64,000 nt of DNA from Pseudevernia furfuracea (lineage: Eukaryota > Ascomycota > Lecanoromycetes > Lecanorales > Parmeliaceae). The stretch is taken from positions 1,240,001-1,304,000 of the forward strand of contig JAIUPT010000038.1 in NCBI GenBank assembly GCA_022315425.1. The letters are read 5' to 3'. Numbering within the stretch: position 1 is the first letter of the stretch; the number at the start of each line of letters is the position of its first letter. The notes beneath the pieces are model-generated. The model saw only the letters and a list, made by a program, of their open reading frames with translations. It had not been told where the DNA came from and searched no databases. This document shows positions 56,561 to 64,000 of the stretch, one piece after another. The position numbers and the translations under genes are program-made.

Positions 56561-57331
56561 TCAAGAAGGCTTCCGATGAATCCTTCGCACATGGTCTTTC
56601 ATATTGTCGACTCGACTGAAGATCCTTTCGCACTCGTCGTGTGTGCATGGAACACCTGGCTTGTGCTTGATGCAACTAGTCAGCGAAACGGATAATGCAA
56701 CACAAGGGAACGGGGGTACCTTTGATTCATGCCGGTCTCTATCTTTGCGCGACGAGAATCCACCCTCACTTGATTGGGGACACTCCTCGTGGCGGCAAAA
56801 AAAAGGTTTGGTGTGACGCCGATAATGCTTGCGCAAATCACAACCCCTGGTGAAGCGAGCTTGAGAGGTGCAGTTTGGGTAAGCACAACGCCAGCTCCTC
56901 CCATCGGGGAGAGGGAAGCCAAAGTTGTGCAAGTCTGCTGGATTCGGAGACGTTGAGCGAGAGTCGGACGATACCTCGACGTCGTCTGGGTGCAGGGTCG
57001 GCCATGGAACACTTGGCCAATTCTGCTCGCTAGAATAGGGCGAGGAAGGTACAACGGGTGGGGCAAACTGGCCTCTGGCAAAGGCGTTGGGGTTGGGCGA
57101 TGGCCAAGACACATATGGAGCTGGTGTTGAGAAGACGTGTGGAGAAGTCTGTGACTGTGCTGGAGTCATGGCTGGATGTAGAGCAGTCGTCCACTGCTGT
57201 TGGTATGGTGATCTGCTGGTGTGCTCCGCCAGGCGAGGGTCATGGGCTGTAGTTCGATAAAAACTACGATGAGCTTCTGCCTCCTGAGCCGACAAGGCCG
57301 CCTCCGCTTCCCTTGAGAGGAACCCCGACAT
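56561..57331 (-). CDS. C2H2 zinc-finger protein
   Basis: Exons (complement) 56720-57331 and 56561-56665; 238 aa, from the ATG at 57331 (MSGFLSREAEAALSAQEAEA). The first 140 residues are Pro/Ser/Tyr-rich. Three fingers follow: WRCAYPNCTSQARFTRGCDL with RKHYRRH, FFCRHEECPQSSEGGFSSRK with DRDRHESKH (spans the intron), and VPCTHDECERIFSRVDNMKD with HVRRIH. Probably a DNA-binding regulator; targets unknown. The 54-nt intron keeps frame if unspliced, which would insert 18 residues within the second finger and likely spoil it. Confidence 0.88.
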   Translation of the reverse strand: MSGFLSREAEAALSAQEAEAHRSFYRTTAHDPRLAEHTSRSPYQQQWTTALHPAMTPAQSQTSPHVFSTPAPYVSWPSPNPNAFARGQFAPPVVPSSPYSSEQNWPSVPWPTLHPDDVEVSSDSRSTSPNPADLHNFGFPLPDGRSWRCAYPNCTSQARFTRGCDLRKHYRRHTKPFFCRHEECPQSSEGGFSSRKDRDRHESKVPPFPCVALSVSLTSCIKHKPGVPCTHDECERIFSRVDNMKDHVRRIHRKPS

Positions 57332-59746
57332 TGTCGTGAGCGTCAATGCTGGATTTTTAGGGATGTGCTAGCACCAAAGAAACAAAGGCCGGTTTGCTAA
57401 AGACGCAAGAGATGGATCGTTGGTGATGGTCGTCGTCGTCGTGATAATGATGGCGGCAGAAGGACGAAGATTGATTAGATGAATAGAAGAGGAAATTCTC
57501 GAGGGGGTGACATATATATGAGACATGGAATTGGTCCAGTACGAGTTTGTGCCTTTCAGCCAATATGTAATGGGTGGTATTGTAACATGAAAGCATTCAA
57601 CGTAGAAGATATAGGCAATACTTGCTTCGACGGGAGTGGCCGAGGAGGGTAGGGTCATACAGACAGGGTTACTCACGGCTACAATCCACGGGCCAGACAT
57701 TTGCTTTGCTCTGATACAATCTCTGTGCCTGGGGAATCTTTCAAGGCTCAAGGCTTGGATGAGCCCCTCGGCTGGTCAGCAAAGTGGACTCCTCATGGAT
57801 TTCCAGCTCTGACAGACAGGAACTACACGCTTGACGCTCTATGAGTCAGTATGCAATGACTTAGAATGGCCGCGAGTATCCCTGGAGCTGCCAAGCGATA
57901 GTCAATATTCCATTTGCGTGCGAAATGCGAAACGGACGCAGCCAGAAGAATGACTTTTGTGTAATGAAGAGGTGCAACGGCCTTGATACTACACGCCAAA
58001 GCTAGCGTGACTGTAAAGAAGGGTGCGAGTATATGATTGGCCAATGCCGCACGCTCTTGGAAGAAATACTAAGACCATCGTATAAGGTTCGAGTTTTCCC
58101 GTTTGTTTCTTGTGCCTTGCAGGGCAAAGTAGCAGGGGAAAGCTGGGTTTTTGCTCCAGTATCAGATCTGTATCATCAACTTTGTGCTAGATCAACGGCG
58201 TAGGCATCACCGTCAAATTGACCAAGGACCAGCTGACCGAACCGATTTGCGGCACCGGCTGAAAAGAAGCAGCGACGGATCTACACACACTGGAGGAGGA
58301 AAAGTGATTGATAAGGTGAGTAATCCATAGGGAACGACTTGAGGCCTTCAGAGGTGTAAGCATGAGATAAGCTTGACATTTGTAGCTCTGAAACAAGAAG
58401 CGTCTCGGGTTTTATGGCCACGTTGCAGGTGGAAGGCCTAGGGCATACAAAGTGAGCGTCTACGTCTCTGATTCGACGAAGCAGCCAGGAGCTAGAAGTG
58501 GAGAGGTTGAGGATGAAGGACAACCCGGCCAGGCAAACAGATTTGTTTCAACCCATTTCTCACAGCTCGACCCCTGGTAGATCCTTAAGTATTGAAGTTG
58601 ATCTCGGCTGGTGCGCTCCGAGGGTAATGTCGTTGCCCAGTAGGGAATTACACTGCCATGGCGGCGTAGGGCAGAGAGAAATGCGCAATCATGGGTGCAT
58701 ACGCAAGTGCCCTAGGGCTTTAGGCAAAGAATAGGCACCATCTCAATTGGCCGTCTTCGCCGTTGTGGAGGGGGTGATCAGGCATCCAAGGGTACACGTA
58801 TAGCGGGAACAAGAGTGGATGAAGCCTCTCTGCAAAACCAAGCATTTCACCAACCACCAATGCCTCAGGCAGAAATTACTGAACATTAGTGCTTCCTCCC
58901 ATCGTATCGTGATTGACTTGTATGGTATGAAGCAGACATTCTTTGCTGGGGCTTATCGTCACACTTCAGGTAGTGTTGGCAGTTGCTGGCCTGATCTACC
59001 TTATTCTCTCAGCTGACGAATCATTATTGTTAGTAACATGATTATGAACACCTTAGTACGATTGCCTGAGTGTTCTGGTGTCAGCTCAGCGGAAGTGCTA
59101 TCATCATCTAAAGTATGCTAAAGTATGACATTGACTACGGTCCGGATTATTTATTATCCCTGTGGAATAGAGTCGGGTTGAGGCAGGGCAGGCGTAATAA
59201 TAAGTAGGTAAGGTAAAGTACATACTACGGAATACCTTAGGTACTTTAGAGTTGGCATCAGCCCTGCCACACACGATTAGGTAAGATACCAACTTTAAGG
59301 TAGGTAAGGTACCAAGGCGCCAAGGCCAACTGTTTACGCTTTTCCCTTCAATAATCTTCATTTCTTCCTTCACTCACTAGTACTATCCATTTTTGGAAAC
59401 ATGCCATTTATACAAAAACTTAAGAGCTAGGCCGTCGGTAACCCCGACTGACCTTTATTGGATCGTCACCGTCACCATGAACAGGCATTCCACTCTTCAA
59501 CCAGTAAAATCCCAACATAGACCAATTTGGCACCAAATAGTTTTCACAACCTCGACATCTGATATCAACCTCCTGCGCTTCTCTTGTCCAGACCAACTTG
59601 CGGAGCAGACAGTTCTGAGAATCGGAACGAACATGTCGAGATTCCCTGTCCTTCTCAGTTCTGCGTTGCTTCATCTAGCATTCTCATGGTCCACAGAACC
59701 TTCTGCAGACGTTGGGTGGGTCCCAGATGAACCGCGATCCAACAGT
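57332..59746. other. Gene-poor intergenic region
   Basis: 2.4 kb between two minus-strand genes. A frame at 58281-58523 and a short following segment look protein-like, but the only possible introns would be about 30 nt, so I do not call a gene. GTAGGTAAGGTA-like AT-rich repeats occur at 59,200-59,310. Confidence 0.4.
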
Positions 59747-62380
59747 TCAGGTCCAGTCTCCGACTTTTATTGGGCAATCGCTGAAAATCTCGATGTCTAC
59801 ATACTCAGCTGTTTGAAGCGCTGAACATTCCAGACGCTCGAGGACAAGACGGAGCCCTCCGTCTTCACACATACTAGGCTCGATGTCGACATCACGGATC
59901 CAAGTTCCGCCTGGACCATCAAGAGGTTCATCGTCCTTGCTGACCGCAACGAATCTCTTTGACGGTGGCTGGCCATGACGAATTCCAAGCTTCAAGAATC
60001 CTTTTGTGCTCTTGTCAGATCTTGAATCTTCAACACGTGATCTAGCGCTGATAGACATTCTGTTCAAACGGTGAGAAGTCAGCGGTGCCGAAAGGTATTC
60101 GCTTCCGGGTGCAAAAAAGGCAGATTGCACTTTGGTAACGAAGCGTCCAGCCGTTGCTGCTAGTATTCGGTTGACTGCACAGGCTGACATACTACTGACG
60201 CGCAACGTAAATCTGCCCAGCTGGCCTTGCTCGAAAGTCGAGCAAACGATCGTATACACACCAGCTTGCACGTCTTGTATCTCGGCAAATGCGTACCCTT
60301 TCCTGTACTCACCGCTATCTCCAACAATGTCTCGAGTCTTAATAGAACAAATCTGCTCTCCATTCGCCCAAACCAGCTTGACGTGGACAGGGTAGCATTC
60401 GCTGAAATTTTCGAGCAAAATCGCAACGTTTGAAGTCACAGCTAGACGGAGACTGAATTGAGGGTTGGTGTGATAAGACGAGCTGCTTGCGTTGCCTCCG
60501 GCCGTCAGAGTTGTCCACATTCCATGCTGCAAGGCAGTATGGGTGTATTTATCGTGGGCTTCGACTAGACTCAAAGACACCAGAGAGAACACGGACAATG
60601 TGAATGTATTGACTGTTCGAGGAAGGCCCTGTCCAGAAACTACAATGGTATAACCTCTCCTAGCCGGGAGCTCAAGCTTAAGTAGAGTATTAGGCGAGTC
60701 AACGTATGGACCATGCACGGCGGCCTCGTCACTCGAGATAACTCTTTCTCCGTCACTGTCGAAGGCGTACAAGCTGATGAAGCCGTTCTCAACAGTATCG
60801 CCCTTCACAGAAAGACTTGGGCCTTTGTCTGACTTGTCATCCCTCGAAGTGAAATGTCTGCTTAGGAGGACCCACACGGTACCACCGACGCTGCTGCGCA
60901 CCTTGTACTGCGGATTGGATACAAATGAGCCTTCAGGACTACAAGAACCAGCAAGATTCCATTTGAAGTGAATGTCCTCTCTGTGAGAAAACAAGCTGGG
61001 ATTCCAGTTGAGATACATGGACTCAAAGCTCTGGAAAATATCGTTCAGACCCATCCAGAATGTACCGGGTGCAAGAGATTCTGTATCTACCGTGCTGGTT
61101 GGTGGCATACCGAGTATACAAAGATCTTGAAATCCCTTGGCGTTCTCGATCATGGCGTTGCCGCGCTGTATATGGCCCTTCCAGACAGTCCCATCGGACC
61201 AAGGATTCTTAACAAGAAAAAGCCGTTGACCTTCAAGCTCTTGCATAGTGATTACGGCATAGTCGTGCTCCCCGGCCAAGCCAAGGCCTTCTTCTTCGTT
61301 TGATGTCAACGTGCCAGTTCCCAAGGTAATGAGGACATCGCCGTAATTCAGGGCACTGAACGTTCGTCGCCAGAGGGCGTTACGTGCTAGGTCATCACTA
61401 GGGTTGCAGTGACTGTAGTCAATATAGAGTTTCCCAAAACGATGGATCAGAGATTAGAGAAGCATGTTGATCCTACCTTTGTAGAAATATTTGCTCCGGT
61501 ATCCATCCTGTTAAAACCCACAAATCCGTTCCTGAATTGCTGCCGGGAAAGTCGTAGCCACCCCTCACTTTGAGATATGCTTTCTCAACAAGGGCAGGCC
61601 ATAGCAAGCTAGGATTGTTTCGATCAGCAACGTGCAATGCTCGTGATATACGGGAAGCGGGGAGACGGTCGTCTATGATCACGGTTCGAGGGCAGCCATT
61701 GAAGTGCAATCGAAGGATATACTTTCCATTGGGCGACATCATCGGTTGCTTTAGGCTCCGATCGTAAGGATAAATGTTGGGGGTGATGATCTAGGATGCC
61801 GTCAACCCAGATAATGATGCAAATGAGGCGGTCCGACTTTACATCAGTCTTTCCGCGCTCACTTCTTGCAGTAGCCGCGCAGAGACTCGCAACGACGGAG
61901 CAATCGGTGGTAATATCCTGGACAAGATCGACTCTACCATGAGCTAGCATGGTCGGACAGCAGGCCGGGGTAGTGTGAGATTGCTCCATAAGCTCTCTTG
62001 GCCTTCGCCAGGCATCGAACACCTCGAGCTGTACTGCTGACAGAGGAAGTTCTACATCGTCTCTGTGGAGGTCAGACACCGCCAACGACACAGCCTCGAG
62101 CATTTGGAAACCTCGCGCCCGTTCAGACCTACATGAAATATGGCTGGCCGGGCAGTTGTTCGAAATCCAAAGCAACGGGAGGAGACTTCCAAGGTGGAAA
62201 GCGAGAACCATGCAGTTTGGAGGCTTCCAAAAGGATAATTTTCTCCGGGGTGGTCAATTCGCGTTCTGAGATGGGTCCCTTGAGTTTGTTTGCTTTCGTT
62301 ACGGATCCCGTAACAGATCTTTGCCCCTTTTCACTTGATCCTTCACGCGGACAGCCAACAAGCTTAGTCGGGCCTGTCAT
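59747..62380 (-). CDS. palB: Calpain-like cysteine protease PalB/RIM13
   Basis: Exons (complement) 62133-62380, 61843-62062, 61477-61790 and 59747-61412; 815 aa. The calpain triad is visible: Cys in DITTDCSVVASLCAAT (about 137-152), His in LAGEHDYAVITMQE and Asn in LVKNPWSDG. Flanking family landmarks are IITPNIYPYDRSLKQPM, LLWPALVEKAYLKVRGGYDF, GTDLWVLTGWIPEQIFL and LNYGDVLITLGTGTL. C2-like beta domains fill the C-terminal half. PalB cleaves the PacC/RIM101 regulator in the ambient-pH pathway at endosomal ESCRT complexes. No MIT domain is seen before ERELTTPEKIILLEASKLHG, so the protein is shorter at the N-terminus than expected, or an upstream exon escaped me. Confidence 0.93.
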
Positions 62381-62948
62381 GATGAGATTGAGAGATCACC
62401 GCACTCTCGGACAGATTGGTTGATCTGTGGATATGCCGGTCTACAAACAGCATCTAGTCGCTTCTCGCATTTGCGGACTGCCGCTGTAGCTATATCAAAT
62501 GATTGGACTATTCTCAGCGACCAGCAGTTGGAGCACCCAGACCTATGCAGCTTGAGAATAGAAAGTTTAAGGTTGGGTGTGCACATGGAGACATGGAAGT
62601 ATCGGTAAAGAAAATCGAACTAGTGGAAATATGGAATTACCTAGCCAATCGGTCCTCTAGGTAAGTAAAGACGCTACTCTACGCCCCTCTCATCAACCTC
62701 GGCTGAGCATTGTTCGCTAGTGACCGTGGGGAAGTGTCTTGTTCTCCTCCGTGCTCCTCCACGACGTAATGACGGCCGGCTACAGAAACTTGAACAAATT
62801 TGGGCTCCCGCACGAGCTCTTATCACCATCAGAGTAGCTTTGTTGCATTGGTGACAGGTCTCACCAGTCGAGACTTGTGAGTAGTCGCACACACGTCGCG
62901 CAGTAGATCTCCGATGACCTGCACTCTCTATAATCCCTCTCTATTGTG
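62381..62948. promoter_or_regulatory. Divergent region between palB and carrier
   Basis: 568 bp. A minus-strand frame (62377-62586) adjoins palB, but I see no MIT-domain sequence in any frame. Confidence 0.4.
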
Positions 62949-64000
62949 ATGCCTGGCAAAGGTGGTCAGGCGGCACTGCCACCATGGGGTAATGCATTGG
63001 CAGGCGCCACTGGAGCTGTCTTAGCCAACGCAATTGTCTACCCACTTGACATGTACGCTAAGCTTTCCGCTCTGAAGAAGCCTCGAGGATCTCGTGGATC
63101 TCGTGCTGACAATGCGGACCAGAGTCAAGACTCGCTTACAGGTCCAGGTAAAACGCAAACCAACAGATCTAGCCCCTCTTACAACCGATGATGTGCATTA
63201 CACATCAGCCCTCGATGCTATTCGGAAGATAGTTGATGACGAAGGGGTCCTCGGGCTCTACTCTGGGATCAACGGGTCTCTGATTGGGGTCGCATCCACA
63301 AATTTTGCCTATTTCTACTGGTATTCTGTTGTCCGAACACTCTATATATCCTCTCGAAGCCTCCCCACACCTCCAAATACCGCAACAGAGCTCTCATTGG
63401 GTGCTGTTGCTGGAGCTATCGCTCAGGTATTCACCATACCAGTTTCCGTGGTCACCACGCGTCAGCAAACGCAACCAAAGGGCGATAAAAAAGGCCTAAT
63501 AGACACCGGAAGGGAGGTGGTAAACAGCGAGGATGGTTGGACGGGTCTGTGGAGGGGCCTGAAAGCGAGCTTGGTGCTGGTGGTGAATCCTGCGATTACC
63601 TACGGTGCATACCAGAGGCTGAAAGATTTGTTCTTCCCTGGAAAGACTAGCCTCAGGCCATGGGAGTCATTCTGTGAGCTGAATCTGGCATCTCTATTAT
63701 GGCTGACTGGCTAATGCATATGTAGTCTTGGGCGCCGCGTCGAAAGCGTTGGCAACCATAGCCACACAACCGCTGATCGTCGCCAAAGTAGGCCTCCAGT
63801 CGCGACCACCGCCAGCCAGGGAAGGCAAACGTTTCAATAGCTTTATTGAAGTCATGTCATACATCATTGAACATGAGGGGCTTTTAGCGTTATTCAAAGG
63901 CATTGCCCCGCAGATTACCAAGGGAATCCTCGTACAGGGTTTGCTCATGATGACAAAGGAAAGGTTAGTTGGCTTTTGATATACTAGCAAATTGAAATGC
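62949..64000 (+). CDS. Mitochondrial-carrier-family protein, peroxisomal adenine-nucleotide carrier type (partial)
   Basis: Exons 62949-63052, 63123-63673 and 63726-63963; a GTTAGT donor at 63964 leads to an exon beyond the window, so the gene is cut. Three carrier repeats show: PLDIVKTRLQVQVK (repeat 1), FTIPVSVVTTRQQT (repeat 2) and TQPLIVAKVGLQ (repeat 3). They come with YSGINGSLIGVASTNFAYFY and WRGLKASLVLVVNPAITYGA. The last two resemble peroxisomal ANT1/PMP47 carriers, which bring ATP into peroxisomes for fatty-acid activation. The start MPGKGGQAALPPWGNALAGA fits that group. Membrane location is certain from the family; peroxisomal rather than mitochondrial is inference. Confidence 0.92.

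Noticed and set aside
58187..58523. Two protein-like minus-strand segments
   Set aside because: Joining them needs an intron of about 30 nt, too short for the spliceosome in fungi.
1..64000. CRISPR arrays, rRNA, transposase or reverse transcriptase genes, secondary-metabolite clusters
   Set aside because: None seen; the repeats present are simple tandem repeats and the gene set is housekeeping.

Overview
The window is nuclear DNA of a filamentous ascomycete (Pezizomycotina). Nearly every gene is broken by short GT-AG introns (about 45-150 nt). The gene set is fungal and includes palB-type calpain, DUF2406, a CAAX-box G-gamma subunit, an Rdx/SelW protein with Cys instead of Sec, and FUN30. 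Genes sit on both strands without operons. All exon coordinates were joined by hand from splice signals, reading frame and family similarity; each joined CDS closes in frame unless stated. I could not settle the class.

Layout. 0-5.4 kb: a LYR-motif protein (-), an unresolved intron-rich plus-strand region, and a mitochondrial-type tRNA m1A methyltransferase (-). 5.7-12 kb: COP9 signalosome subunit 1 (+), glucose-6-phosphate dehydrogenase (-), and ribosomal protein eL33 split into seven tiny exons (+). 12-18 kb: a DUF2406 protein (+), VMA21 (-) and FUN30 (+). 18.8-25 kb: an Rdx/SelW-like protein (-), G-gamma (-) and eIF3a (+). 25-32.6 kb: an unknown 416-aa protein (-), NatB catalytic subunit (+), an unknown disordered protein (-) and ATP synthase delta (-). 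32.6-41 kb: a gene-poor stretch with a palindrome, a possible 71-aa peptide gene, an unknown acidic protein (+), simple repeats and an LRR protein (+). 42.6-51.5 kb: PP1 catalytic subunit (+), dUTPase (+), pyridoxal kinase (-), vezatin-family protein (-) and an APH-fold phosphotransferase (+). 53-57 kb: two convergent C2H2 zinc-finger genes. 59.7-64 kb: a PalB-like calpain (-) and a peroxisomal-type solute carrier (+, cut by the window end).

This is mainly a housekeeping region. There is no biosynthetic cluster, recognisable transposon gene, rRNA or tRNA that I can support. Several neighbours are divergent pairs with short shared promoters (VMA21/FUN30, G-gamma/eIF3a, methyltransferase/CSN1).

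The most unusual signal is in the introns. At least eight introns, in four resolved genes and in the unresolved region, have nearly the same length (145-170 nt). They share sequence along their length, including a long branch-site motif GCTGACTCCGA and an internal GAGTCG..AGACATGTC block. This is what introner-like elements (introns that multiply) look like. Other oddities are micro-exons of 10, 11, 21 and 23 nt, and a calpain lacking a visible MIT domain.
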